A stretch of 64,000 nt of DNA from PALSA-505 sp963702235 (GTDB lineage Bacteria > Actinomycetota > Actinomycetes > Streptosporangiales > Streptosporangiaceae), in assembly GCA_963702235.1 (NCBI GenBank), contig CAVPBZ010000028.1, positions 124,001 through 188,000 on the forward strand, written 5' to 3'. Positions 7,407 to 16,013 of this stretch are shown in pieces. The position numbers and the translations under genes were made by a program. Under the pieces are notes generated by a model. That model saw only the letters and a list, made by a program, of their open reading frames with translations, did no database searches and was not told the DNA's origin. Each line of letters opens with the position of its first letter. Position 1 is the stretch's first letter.

Positions 7407-10400
7407 CTACACCCGCTCGCGCTCGCGCAGCCGCTGGCTCACCACGGCCGAGACGCCGTCGCCCCGCATGCTGATCCCGTACAGCGAGTCGGCGACCTCC
7501 ATCGTCCGCTTCTGGTGGGTGATGACGATCAGCTGAGAGGTCTCCCGCAGCTCGTCGAGGATGTGCAGCAGCCGCTGCAGGTTCGTGTCATCGAGGGCGG
7601 CCTCGACCTCGTCCAGCACGTAGAAGGGCGACGGGCGCGCCTTGAAGATGGCCAGCAGGTAGGCGATCGCGGTCAGCGACCGCTCGCCGCCGGACAGCAG
7701 CGACAGCCGCTTGACTTTCTTGCCCGGCGGCCTGGCCTCCACCTCGATCCCGGTGGCGAGCATGTCGTCGGGCTCGGTCAGCACCAGCCTGCCCTCGCCG
7801 CCGGGGAACAGCCTGGAGAAGATGTGCTCGAACTCGCGCGCGGTGTCCTGATAGGCGGCCTCGAAGACCTGCTGGACCCGGTCGTCCACTTCCTTGACCA
7901 CGGTGAGCAGGTCACGGCGGGTCTTCTTCAGGTCCTCCAGCTGGGTGCCCAGGAACGCGTGCCGCTCCTGCAGAGCGGCGAACTCCTCCAGCGCCAGCGG
8001 GTTCACTTTGCCGAGCTGGGCGAGCTGGCGCTCGGCCGCCTGGGCCCGGCGCTCGGCCGCCGCCCGGTCGAACACCGGCAGGGTGCCCTGCTCGGCCGCC
8101 TCTTCCCGGCCGGCTTCCCCGTCGGCCAGGGCCTGCCGGGAGCCGGGCCCGTACTCGGCGAGCAGCACCTCGGCGTCGACGCCGTACTCCTCCGCGGCCC
8201 GGCCGGCGATCTGCTCCAGCCGCATCCGGTGCTCGGCGGCCACCATCTCCGCGCTGTGGGCCCGGTTGGTGAGCGTCTCGAGCTCGGCCGTGATCGCGGT
8301 GACGCGGCCGCGCAGCTGGACCAGCTCCTGCGCGTGTCCGGCGGTCGCCTGCTCGGCCGCCAGCCGCTCGGCCTGCGCCAGCTCGACGGACTTCTCGATC
8401 CGCGCGATGACCACGGCCGCGCCGTCGGCCACGGCGCGGGCGATGACCGCGCCGCGCCTGCGCCGGGCGAGCCTGGCGGTGGCCCGCTCGCGCGCCTGGC
8501 GCTCGGCGGTGGCGGCCGCCGCGAGCGCGTCGCCCCGCCCGGCGATGGCGCGCAGCCGTTCCTCGGCCGTCCTGACCTCGAGCCGTGCTTCCATCTCGGT
8601 GCTGCGGGCAGCGCTGCACCGCTGTCCGAGCACGCCGACGTCCTGCGCCGCGGCACCGGGCCCGGCCGGGGCGGCGGCCGCGTCACCCTCCTCGGCCTCC
8701 GCCTTGGCCAGCCGCCGCTCGAGATCCTCGAAGCGGGCGATGTCTGCTTCCCGGGCCCGCTGGGCGGACGCGACGGCGGCGGTGAGCCGCTCCGCCTCCT
8801 CGCTGGCGGCCCGCGCGGCGCCGGCCAGCATGCCGAGCCGCCCGGAGATCTCGGCCGCGGCGCCGTCGGCCTCCTGCAGCCCGGCCTGCGCCTGCGCCAG
8901 GACCTGGCGGGCCTGCCCCTCGGCGGCCGTGGCCGCGGCCAGCTCGCGCTCGGCATGCTCGCAGCGCTGCTCCGCCGCGGCCAGCCGGGCCGCTGCCTCG
9001 TCAGCCGCGGCGCGGGTCTCCAGCAGGGTAGGGGCGGTGGCTGACCCGCCCCGGGCCCAGTGCGCCCCGAGCAGGTCGCCGTCCCTTGTGACCACGCGCA
9101 GCACGGGGTGGGCCCGCACCAGGTCGCTGGCCTGGCTGAGACTGTCGGCAACCACCACGTCGCCCAGCAGCTCGGCCAGGGCTCCGGCCGCTGCCGCGGG
9201 GGCGTGCACCAGCTCGAGCGCCGGCCGCGCGCCGGGCGGCAGGGACGCGGTACCGGCCAGCGTGCCCTGACCGCGCCAGGGGTCAGCCGCGGCGGTGCCC
9301 GCCGGGCCCGCGATGACCAGCCCGGCGCTGCCCGCGCCCTCGCTGCGCAGCGCGCCGAGAATCGTCACCGCCTCGTCGATGCCGGCCACGGCCACGGCGT
9401 CAGCCGCCGCCCCGAGGGCGGCCGCGATCGCCTGCTGCGCGCCCTCGTCGACACTGAGCATCGCGGCGAACGTGCCCAGCACGCCGCCGAACCTGCCCGG
9501 CTCGCCCAGCAGGATCTCCGAGGCGTCGCCGCCGGCGTTGAATGCCTCCTCGAGCGCCTCCTTGCGCGCCCGCAGGGCCGCGCGCTCGGCGCTGGCCTGG
9601 TGCTCGGCCGCACGCAGTGCGGTCACCCGCTCGGCCGTGCGGCTGACCGCGGCCGCGGCCTGCTCGCGGGCGGCGGCCAGCTCCGCGCGGCCGTCCTGGC
9701 GGCCGGCCGTGAGCTCCTGGACCCGGTCGCGCTCCTGGTCGGCCACCGCGGCGCGTTCGCGGGCCTGCGCCTGGGCGGCCGTCAGCCGCGCGATCTCCTC
9801 CTCCGCGGCCAGCCCGCGGCTGCGGGCGGCACCGACCTGGCCACGGAGCTTGGCCATCCGCTCGGCCCGGGCCGCCGCGTCGCGGGCCCGGCTGGCGAGC
9901 TGGCGTTCCACCTGGGCGAGCGCTGACTCGGCGGCCTCGCGGGCCTTGACCGCCGCGGCCAGGCGATCGCGGCAGACCGCGAGCCGCTCGGTGAGCGCGG
10001 TTTCCTCCGCGCGCAGCGTGGCCGCCTCCGCGTCCAGCGCGTCGGGGTCACGGCCGGGGCCGGCGCTCGGGCTCGGCGGCCAGGTGATGATGCCGCTCGG
10101 CGGCCAGCCCGGCCACGCCGCGGAACCGCTCGGCCAGGGCGGACAGGGCGAACCACGTCTCCTGGGCGCGGGCGAGCCTGGGCGCGTGCTCGCGCGCCGC
10201 GGCCTCCAGCTCGGCCTCCCTGGCCCGGGCGCGGGCCAGCTCGGCGTCAAGCTCGGCGCGCCTGGCCAGGACCAGCGCCTCGCCCGCTGTCTCCTGCTCG
10301 AGCTCGGCGGTCAGCGTGACGTAGTCATCGGCCAGCAGCCGCAGCCTGGCATCCCGCAGGTCGGCCTGGATGACCGCGGCCTTCCTGGCTATCTCGGCCT

Positions 10401-11022
10401 GGCGGCCCAGCGGCTTGAGCCGGCGGCCCAGCTCGTTGGTGAGGTCCACCAGCCTGGTCAGGTTGGCCTGCATGGCCTCCAGCTTGCGCAGCGCCTTTTC
10501 CTTGCGCTTGCGGTGCTTGAGTACCCCGGCCGCCTCCTCGATCAGCGCGCGCCTGGCGTCGGGTCCCGCGTGCAGCACCTCGTCCAGCTGGCCCTGGCCG
10601 ACGATCACGTGCATCTCCCGGCCCAGACCGGAGTCCGAGAGCAGCTCCTGGATGTCGAGCAGCCTGCAGTGGTCACCGTTGAGCGAGTACTCGCTCTGGC
10701 CTGACCTGAACAGCAGCCGGCTGATCGTAACCTCGGCGTAGTCGATCGGCAGCGCGCCGTCGCTGTTATCGATGGTGAGCGTGACCTCGGCGCGGCCGAG
10801 CGCCGGCCGCGAGGTGGTCCCGGCGAAGACCACGTCTTCCATCTTGCCGCCGCGCAGCGACTTGACCCCCTGCTCCCCCATCACCCAGGAGAGCGCGTCC
10901 ACGATGTTGGATTTGCCCGAGCCGTTCGGCCCGACGACGCAGGTGATCCCGGGCTCGAAGCGCAGCGTGCTCAGGGAGGCGAAGGACTTGAACCCACGCA
11001 GGGCGAGCGTCTTCAGGTGCAC
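7407..11022 (-). CDS. smc: Chromosome segregation ATPase SMC (one frameshift)
   Basis: Condensin-type ATPase that organises and segregates the chromosome. The N-terminal ATPase half has Walker A GPNGSGKSN at residues 31-39. A coiled coil, a hinge (GVLGTFAAMLSVDEGAQQA region) and a second coil follow. The C-terminal half carries the signature LLSGGERSLTAIAYLL and Walker B FYVLDEVEAALDD. The two arms are in different frames: reading passes from ERHHHLAAEP to SAGPGRDPDALDAEAA through one extra C near 10068 in a GC run. With that base removed the gene encodes about 1204 residues, the normal SMC length, so a sequence error is likelier than a pseudogene. ftsY follows. Confidence 0.92.
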
Positions 11023-11196
11023 CCGCGGGATCTCCTCCTTGGTCGCGCTCCGGGCGTGCGGCAGCTTGTCCGCACCTTACCGCGAGCGGCCGCCAGTTCC
11101 CGGGATTCGCGCCGGATGCCGGACCGCCTGGCGACGGCCTGTCACGGTTACTTCCCGGCAGGCGGGTAAGCAGAACAGAGCCCGGGACAGACGAAT

Positions 11197-11221
11197 AGGG
11201 ACGCCAGAAACGGGCGTCCCT
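11197..11221 (-). terminator. Hairpin terminator downstream of the 62-aa gene
   Basis: Perfect 9-bp inverted repeat AGGGACGCC / GGCGTCCCT with a 7-nt loop, placed 36 nt after the stop codon at 11258 and before smc. There is no strong T-run, as is common in high-GC actinobacteria. Confidence 0.65.
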
Positions 11222-11257
11222 TATCCGTCGCTTCCGCCGGGCCCAGGCGGGTGCCGG

Positions 11258-11446
11258 TCAGGTAAGAACCGGCTCGCGGGGTCGAACCAGCAGGTCGTGG
11301 CCGACCTCCACCGCAAGCGCGTCCTTTTCCTCCTGAAGCCGGTCGAGCTCGGCTTCGAGGTCGCGGACGCGCTGCTGGAGGCGACGCATCTCGTTGACCA
11401 TGCGGAGATCGGGCCCGCCGACGTGGCCGAGTAGAGCCTTCGCCAT
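11258..11446 (-). CDS. Conserved small actinobacterial coiled-coil protein
   Basis: A 62-residue protein starting MAKALLGHVGGPDLRMVNEM, followed by a Leu/Glu-rich heptad stretch (RRLQQRVRDLEAELDRLQEE) that should form a coiled coil. I recall very similar short proteins (MAKALLG-G-DPR) in Streptomyces and relatives, but no function is established to my knowledge. The ATG at 11446 follows GAGG at a suitable distance. It is a single-gene unit between acyP and smc with its own terminator. An in-frame upstream extension to 11515 is possible but unsupported. Confidence 0.75.
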   Translation of the reverse strand: MAKALLGHVGGPDLRMVNEMRRLQQRVRDLEAELDRLQEEKDALAVEVGHDLLVRPREPVLT

Positions 11447-11556
11447 TGTAAAAGGTCCTCCACACTGAGTGACCAGAGTGGGCGCGCACACGACGATAGA
11501 CATGGGTGCGCGCAACTAACATTAACGGTTACCAGGGTCCCACCCCGGGGGGGCCA

Positions 11557-11569
11557 GGTCAAGTTGACC
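11557..11569. promoter_or_regulatory. GGTCAAGTTGACC palindrome
   Basis: A perfect 13-bp palindrome (GGTCAA-G-TTGACC) lies in the 158-nt gap between acyP and the small coiled-coil gene, next to a run of C/G. It could be an operator or overlap a TTGACC -35 element for the small gene on the minus strand. The protein that would bind it is unknown. Confidence 0.35.
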
Positions 11570-11604
11570 AGCACTTTCCACCAGGTTATTCCCCGGCCGG
11601 GGCG

Positions 11605-11913
11605 TCATAGTGCGGTAAATCCAGCGAGATTGCCGCGGGGCTGGGCCCACTGGTGCGTCACCAAGGTCACCCGGCCCGGCGCCGCGGGGCCGCTCAGCAG
11701 GGCAACCAGTTCGCTGCAGGCCTGCCGGCCGCCCTCGGCGACTATCTCCACCCGGCCGTCAGGCAGATTCGCCGCCGTTCCGGCCAGGCCGAGCCTGAGC
11801 GCCTGGGACCGTACCCACCAGCGGAAGCCGACGCCCTGCACCAGCCCCTCGGCCCATGCCGTCAGCCGGACGCCGGGATCGTCGCGGGTGCCTGCGGCGG
11901 GCAACGTCACCAC
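11605..11913 (-). CDS. acyP: Acylphosphatase
   Basis: Small enzyme hydrolysing carboxyl-phosphate bonds. The core LTAWAEGLVQGVGFRWWVRSQA contains the acylphosphatase signature with the catalytic Arg (GVGFRWW), followed by GLAGTAANLPDGRVEIVAEG with the conserved Asn. The start is unresolved: GTG codons at 11913 and 11910 give about 100 residues and overlap the end of mutM by a few bases, while an ATG at 12009 would overlap it by about 100 nt. I prefer the shorter form because acylphosphatases are about 90-100 residues long. Confidence 0.88.
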   Translation of the reverse strand: MVTLPAAGTRDDPGVRLTAWAEGLVQGVGFRWWVRSQALRLGLAGTAANLPDGRVEIVAEGGRQACSELVALLSGPAAPGRVTLVTHQWAQPRGNLAGFTAL

Positions 11914-12758
11914 CGGGCGCGGCGCGGCCGCGGCTGACAGCGGGGACAGCTGAACGCCGACCTGTTCATGAACTTGTCCCGGCGCACCGGGCTGCCGCAC
12001 CGGGGGCACGGCTTGTCCTCCTGGCCGTAGACGGCAAGTGACCGGTCGAAGTACCCGCTCTCGCCGTTGACGTTGATGTACAGGGCGTCAAACGAGGTGC
12101 CGCCGGCCGCCAGCGCCTCGGTCAGGACGTCCCGGACCGAGGCCATCAGCCGGGCGATCTCCGGCCTGCTCAGCGTCTCCGTCGGCCGGGCCCAGTGCAG
12201 CTTCGCCCGCCAGAGCGCCTCGTCGGCGTAGATGTTCCCGATGCCGCTGACCAGTGACTGGTCAAGCAATGCCCGCTTGACCCCGGTACGACGCAAGCGC
12301 AGCCGGGCGGCCAGGGCCGCGGCGTCGAAGGCAGGCTCCAGCGGATCCGGCGCGATGTGCGCGATCGGCGCGGGCAGCTCGTGCCCGCCCGGCACGAAAG
12401 ACAGGTGGCCGAACGTCCGCTGGTCGGTGAAGCGCAGGTCGGGGCCGGCGTCGGCGAACGTGAAGCGGGCCCGGACGTGCGGGCCGACCGGCCGGTCCCG
12501 GTCGCCGACGAGGAACTGGCCGCTCATGCCTAGATGCGCGAGCAGCGCGTCCTCGCCGACGGACATCCACAGGTACTTGCCCCGCCGCCGGGCCGCGGAG
12601 ATCACGCGACCGGCCATCGCCGCCTCGAAGTCAGCAGGACCGGGCAGGTACCGGCGCACGGCCCTGGGGTGCAGTACCTGGACGGCGGCCACGGAGCGGC
12701 CGGTCACGTGCCGCTCGAGGCCGAGGCGGACGGTCTCGACCTCGGGAAGCTCAGGCAC
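11907..12758 (-). CDS. mutM: Formamidopyrimidine-DNA glycosylase (Fpg/MutM)
   Basis: Base-excision repair glycosylase/AP lyase for 8-oxoguanine and FaPy lesions. The protein starts MPELPEVETVR, so the N-terminal catalytic Pro2 and Glu3 are present after Met removal; RRGKYLW carries the conserved Lys. A C-terminal zinc finger, CPRCGSPVRRDKFMNRSAF-SCPRC, binds DNA. 283 residues, full length. It follows rnc by 23 nt, the usual actinobacterial rnc-mutM pair. Confidence 0.97.
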   Translation of the reverse strand: MPELPEVETVRLGLERHVTGRSVAAVQVLHPRAVRRYLPGPADFEAAMAGRVISAARRRGKYLWMSVGEDALLAHLGMSGQFLVGDRDRPVGPHVRARFTFADAGPDLRFTDQRTFGHLSFVPGGHELPAPIAHIAPDPLEPAFDAAALAARLRLRRTGVKRALLDQSLVSGIGNIYADEALWRAKLHWARPTETLSRPEIARLMASVRDVLTEALAAGGTSFDALYINVNGESGYFDRSLAVYGQEDKPCPRCGSPVRRDKFMNRSAFSCPRCQPRPRRARW

Positions 12759-12781
12759 CCTCGACCTCGAAAAGCCCGGGA

Positions 12782-13816
12782 CTAGTCTCGGCGGGCGTCC
12801 GGCCCGGTCTCAAGGCCCGGGGCGGTCCCCATGTCCGGGACGGTCTCAATTTCTGCGACGGTCTCAATGTCTGACCCGGTCTCGATGCCCCTGGCGGTCC
12901 CAATGTCCTGGGAGGTCCCAATGTCCGGGGAGGTCCCGGTGCCTGCGGCGGTCCCGGTGCCCGCGGCGGCCCCGGTGCCCGCGGCGGACCGCACGCCCGG
13001 GATGATCCCGTTTCCCGCGGGTGTCACGGATCCGGCGGAGCCGTTCGGATTCAGCGGCGGACTGGCTTCGGATCCCGTGCCGTTCTTGATGGCGTTGTAG
13101 GCCGCCTCGGCCGCCTGCTGCTCGGCTTCCTTCTTTGACCTGCCCGCGCCGGAACCGAACACGCGGCCGCCCACCCGCACCGTGGCGCGGAACGATTTCT
13201 GGTGGTCGGGACCGCTCTCCTCGACCCGGTACTCGGGCACGCCGAGCAACTGGGCGGCGGTGAGCTCCTGCAGCGAGGTCTTCCAGTCCAGGCCGGCGCC
13301 GAGCTTGGCGGAGTTGGCGATGACCGGGTCGAACAGCTGGTGCACCAGCTGCCCGGCCGCGTCCAGGCCCCGGTCCACGTAGACCGCGCCGATCACGGCC
13401 TCGAGCGTGTCGGCGAGGATGGACGGCTTGTCCCGGCCCCCGGTGCCCTCCTCGCCCCGGCCGAGCCGGATGTAGGCACCCAGCCGCAGGTCGCGTGCGA
13501 CACCGGCCAGCGCCCGCATCTGGACCACGGCGGCACGCAGCTTGGCCAGCTGCCCCTCGGGCAGATCGGGGTGCTCACGGAACAGCGTGTCGGTGACGAT
13601 GAGCCCGAGCACGGAGTCGCCGAGGAACTCCAGCCGCTCGTTCGTGGGCAGGCCGCCGTTCTCGTAGGCGTAGGACCTGTGCGTCAGCGCGCGCTCGAGC
13701 AAATCCGGAGTAATCGGGACATCAAGGGCGTCTAGGAGCAGTGCCCGGTCACGCTCGGCTCCGCCTTCGACTGGCAGTGCGCTTCCTGCGCCCACGGTTT
13801 CCCTCCTCCCCGGCAT
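12782..13816 (-). CDS. rnc: Ribonuclease III with repetitive C-terminal tail
   Basis: Double-strand RNA endonuclease for rRNA and mRNA processing. The catalytic motif NERLEFLGDSVLG lies at residues 59-71, with a second acidic cluster ADTLEAVIGAVY. A dsRNA-binding domain follows (DWKTSLQELTAAQ through GSGAGRSKKEAEQQAAEAAYNAI). Then comes a tail of about 85 residues made of degenerate six-residue repeats (GTSPDI, GTSQDI, GTARGI, ETGSDI, ETVAEI). The enzyme core is normal; the tail makes it 344 residues against about 230-280 in relatives. It starts 13 nt after rpmF. Confidence 0.95.
   Translation of the reverse strand: MPGRRETVGAGSALPVEGGAERDRALLLDALDVPITPDLLERALTHRSYAYENGGLPTNERLEFLGDSVLGLIVTDTLFREHPDLPEGQLAKLRAAVVQMRALAGVARDLRLGAYIRLGRGEEGTGGRDKPSILADTLEAVIGAVYVDRGLDAAGQLVHQLFDPVIANSAKLGAGLDWKTSLQELTAAQLLGVPEYRVEESGPDHQKSFRATVRVGGRVFGSGAGRSKKEAEQQAAEAAYNAIKNGTGSEASPPLNPNGSAGSVTPAGNGIIPGVRSAAGTGAAAGTGTAAGTGTSPDIGTSQDIGTARGIETGSDIETVAEIETVPDMGTAPGLETGPDARRD
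12806..12985. repeat. 18-bp degenerate tandem repeat in the rnc tail
   Basis: Ten consecutive 18-bp units, consensus about GGTCCCNATGTCCGGGGA on the plus strand, start at 12806, 12824, 12842 and so on to 12968. They encode the hexapeptide repeats of the RNase III tail on the minus strand. Phase is kept throughout; divergence is highest at the 5' end of the array. Confidence 0.88.
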
Positions 13817-13829
13817 GCGCTTTCAGTTG

Positions 13830-14006
13830 TCAGGGCGGGGTGAGGACCTGGCGCCGCTTGTAGGTGCCGCATGTCGGGCAGGCCACATGTGGCAGCTTGG
13901 GGCTGCGGCACTGCGGGCAGCGCGTCAGCGTGGGCGCCGTGGTCCGCCACTGCGCGCGGCGCGACCGCGTGTTGCTCCTCGACATCCTGCGCTTTGGTAC
14001 TGCCAC
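13830..14006 (-). CDS. rpmF: 50S ribosomal protein L32
   Basis: 58-residue zinc-ribbon ribosomal protein: AVPKRRMSRSNTRSRRAQW at the N-terminus, then CPQC and CPTC pairs that bind zinc, ending TYKRRQVL. Chosen start GTG at 14006 has AGGAGG eight bases upstream; a longer in-frame start is not homologous. It begins one base after the stop of the YceD gene, a nearly universal pairing. Confidence 0.95.
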   Translation of the reverse strand: MAVPKRRMSRSNTRSRRAQWRTTAPTLTRCPQCRSPKLPHVACPTCGTYKRRQVLTPP

Positions 14007-14007
14007 C

Positions 14008-14625
14008 TCAGCCCTCCTGTCCATCTACGGCGCGTGCGCCGTTCTGACGTTCTCTTCCCATGTCCAGCTCGCGCAATCGCGCCCATCTCGGGTCGGGCGC
14101 GCTGTCGTGGTCATGCTCGGGGCCGGCGTCGGCGAGACGCACGCCGCACTCCGGGCACAGGCCCGCGCAATCTGCCCGGCACAGCGGCGCGAGCGGCAGC
14201 GCGAGCACCACCGCGTCCCGGAACGCCGGCTCGAGGTCGAGCAGCTCCCCGCTGAGGAAGCGCCGGTCGGAGTCATCGTTGACGACCTCGGCGTGGCGTC
14301 CCCCGTCTTCCTCGTAAAGCTCGCGGAAGGCGACGTCCACCGAGGAAGCCGTCGGCTCCAGGCACCGGGCACACTCCCCCGTCACCGGCGCCGCTGCCTC
14401 CGCGGTGACCAGCACGCCTTCCGACACCGCCTCCAGCATGACCGTGAGCTTGACATCGGCTCCCGCGGGCACGCAGGCAAGCGCAACTCGCAGATCCGCC
14501 GGGGCCGGCACGACGCGTGTCTCGCTTCGGGCTGTTCCTGGCTGGCGCCCCAGCGTCCGGGTGTCGAACACTAGCGGGCTGCGTGGACTGGGATGCGTGA
14601 TCGACTTACTGGGTACGTATGACAT
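14008..14625 (-). CDS. DUF177 / YceD family 23S rRNA accumulation protein
   Basis: 205-residue YceD-type protein, the usual partner of rpmF and needed for 23S rRNA accumulation in other bacteria. Conserved Cys pairs are visible: GECARCLEP in the middle and CRADCAGLCPECGVRL near the C-terminus, which look like metal-binding or structural cysteines. The leader immediately upstream is unusually AT-rich (AAATTTTATTTTTAT on the plus strand), probably containing the promoter; no clear ribosome binding site is seen before the ATG. Confidence 0.92.
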   Translation of the reverse strand: MSYVPSKSITHPSPRSPLVFDTRTLGRQPGTARSETRVVPAPADLRVALACVPAGADVKLTVMLEAVSEGVLVTAEAAAPVTGECARCLEPTASSVDVAFRELYEEDGGRHAEVVNDDSDRRFLSGELLDLEPAFRDAVVLALPLAPLCRADCAGLCPECGVRLADAGPEHDHDSAPDPRWARLRELDMGRERQNGARAVDGQEG

Positions 14626-14695
14626 GGCAAATTTTATTTTTATCTGGGCTTGAACCGAAGGGTTAGCCTACCCGGGGCCCTCGGTAAACCCCAAC

Positions 14696-15205
14696 TCAGA
14701 GCACGCCGCCCGGCCCGTCGGCGGACTGCGGCAGGCCCAGCCGCTCCCGCAGCCGGACCAGGACGATCTCGGGAACCAGCCCGCCGACGTCCCCGCCGTA
14801 ACGTGCGATCTCCTTGACCAGGCTGGACCGCAGGAACGCGTACAGCGGGTTGGTCGTCATGAACAGCGTCTCTATCCCGGCCAGCCGGTAGTTCATCTGC
14901 GACATCATCTGCTCGTACTCGAAGTCGCTGACCGCGCGCAGCCCCTTGACGATCGCCGAGATGTCGTTGGCCTGGCAGAAGTCAACGATCAGCCCGTGGA
15001 ACCTGGTCACCCGGACGTTCTCGTAGCCGGCGGTCACCTCGCGGAGCATCTCCACCCGCTCGTCGGTGGTGAAGAGCGCCTGCTTGGAGATGTTGGTGAG
15101 CACCGCGACGACAACCTCGTCGTAGAGCCGGGCGGCCCGGCCGATAATGTCAAGGTGCCCGTTCGTGACGGGATCGAAAGAACCAGGACAGACGACGCGA
15201 CGCAC
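14696..15205 (-). CDS. coaD: Phosphopantetheine adenylyltransferase
   Basis: Penultimate step of coenzyme A synthesis: 4'-phosphopantetheine plus ATP to dephospho-CoA. The 169-residue protein has RVVCPGSFDPVTNGHLDII with the TxGH nucleotidyl-transfer motif, and the conserved KGLRAVSDFEYE and SSLVKEIARYGGDV segments. GTG at 15205 is preceded by AGGAGG at good spacing, which decides the start over several longer in-frame options. It follows rsmD by 37 nt, the common pairing. Confidence 0.96.
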   Translation of the reverse strand: MRRVVCPGSFDPVTNGHLDIIGRAARLYDEVVVAVLTNISKQALFTTDERVEMLREVTAGYENVRVTRFHGLIVDFCQANDISAIVKGLRAVSDFEYEQMMSQMNYRLAGIETLFMTTNPLYAFLRSSLVKEIARYGGDVGGLVPEIVLVRLRERLGLPQSADGPGGVL

Positions 15206-15242
15206 GCTATTGCACCCCTCCTGGGGCCAGTCGACGGTCATA

Positions 15243-15839
15243 TCATGCCAGCGCACCCGATGCGAGACCGTACCAGAGGGTGGCCTCGCCGTATCGCCGC
15301 GCCCTGTCCGCCATGTAGCCCCCGGGCCAGTCCAGGGGCCCTGACCTGGTGCTCCGCTCGACGACCACGAGAGCTCCCGGTTCCAGCCAGCCGGCCTCGA
15401 GCAGCGAGGTGAGCATCGCGGTGACCGCCTGGCCCGCCAGCGCGTAGGGCGGATCGGCGAAAGCGACGCCGAACCGGGCATCGCCGTCGCCGTCCGTGTG
15501 CGCGGCCGGGCCCCTGGCCAGCAGGCGCTCCACCCGGCCGGCGGCGACGGCCGCCCCGGGCAGGCCCAGGGCGGCGATGTTCGCGCGGATCACCCGGACC
15601 GCGCGGGGGTCGGCCTCGGCCAGCAGCGCGCGGGCCGCGCCGCGGGACAGCGCCTCCAGCCCCACGGCGCCTGAGCCCGCGTACAGGTCGAGCACGCTGG
15701 CCCCGGTCAGCGGGCCGCGGATCGCCTGCACGGTGGCGAACAGCCCCTCACGGGCCCGGTCACTCGTCGGCCTGGTGTCGCGGCCGGCCGGGACGGACAG
15801 CCGGCGCCCGCCCGCCGTCCCCGCGATGACCCGGGTCAT
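15243..15839 (-). CDS. rsmD: 16S rRNA (guanine966-N2)-methyltransferase RsmD
   Basis: SAM-dependent methyltransferase acting on the 30S subunit. From ATG at 15839: MTRVIAGTAGGRRL, the conserved RPTSDRAREGLFA, SAM-binding LDLYAGSGAVGLEALSRGA, and catalytic FADPPYAL. 198 residues, normal. Upstream in-frame codons encode Gly/Pro/Arg low-complexity sequence and are not part of the family, so I did not include them. Confidence 0.95.
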   Translation of the reverse strand: MTRVIAGTAGGRRLSVPAGRDTRPTSDRAREGLFATVQAIRGPLTGASVLDLYAGSGAVGLEALSRGAARALLAEADPRAVRVIRANIAALGLPGAAVAAGRVERLLARGPAAHTDGDGDARFGVAFADPPYALAGQAVTAMLTSLLEAGWLEPGALVVVERSTRSGPLDWPGGYMADRARRYGEATLWYGLASGALA

Positions 15840-15859
15840 GCCCCGAAGGGTAGCCGCCC

Positions 15860-15960
15860 GCCATGGCCCGCCCCGCCGGCCTCCCCCGGCCGGCTTCCCC
15901 GCCGCCGGCCTCCCCCCGCCCGGCTTCCCCCGCCGGCTTCCCCGCCGCCGGGTCCGCCGT
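15860..15960. repeat. GC-only low-complexity repeats between recG and rsmD
   Basis: The 174-nt gap between the recG stop and the rsmD start is filled by imperfect repeats built from CCGGCTTCCCCGCCG and CCGGCCTCCCC. No gene, promoter or hairpin terminator stands out. The sequence is prone to slippage and to assembly error. Confidence 0.7.
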
Positions 15961-16013
15961 GGCGGCGGCACGTCACGGGGACGCGACCGCGCCGGGTTGA
16001 GGCGACCAGGGGA

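Noticed and set aside
6948..9270. Long plus-strand open frames (up to 698 codons) opposite ftsY and smc
   Set aside because: They are shadows of the very GC-rich minus-strand genes; they lack family motifs and consist of Arg/Ala/Pro-rich sequence.
15840..15971. Longer RsmD with a 44-residue Gly/Pro/Arg N-terminus
   Set aside because: The extension is translated low-complexity repeat; the family begins at the ATG at 15839.
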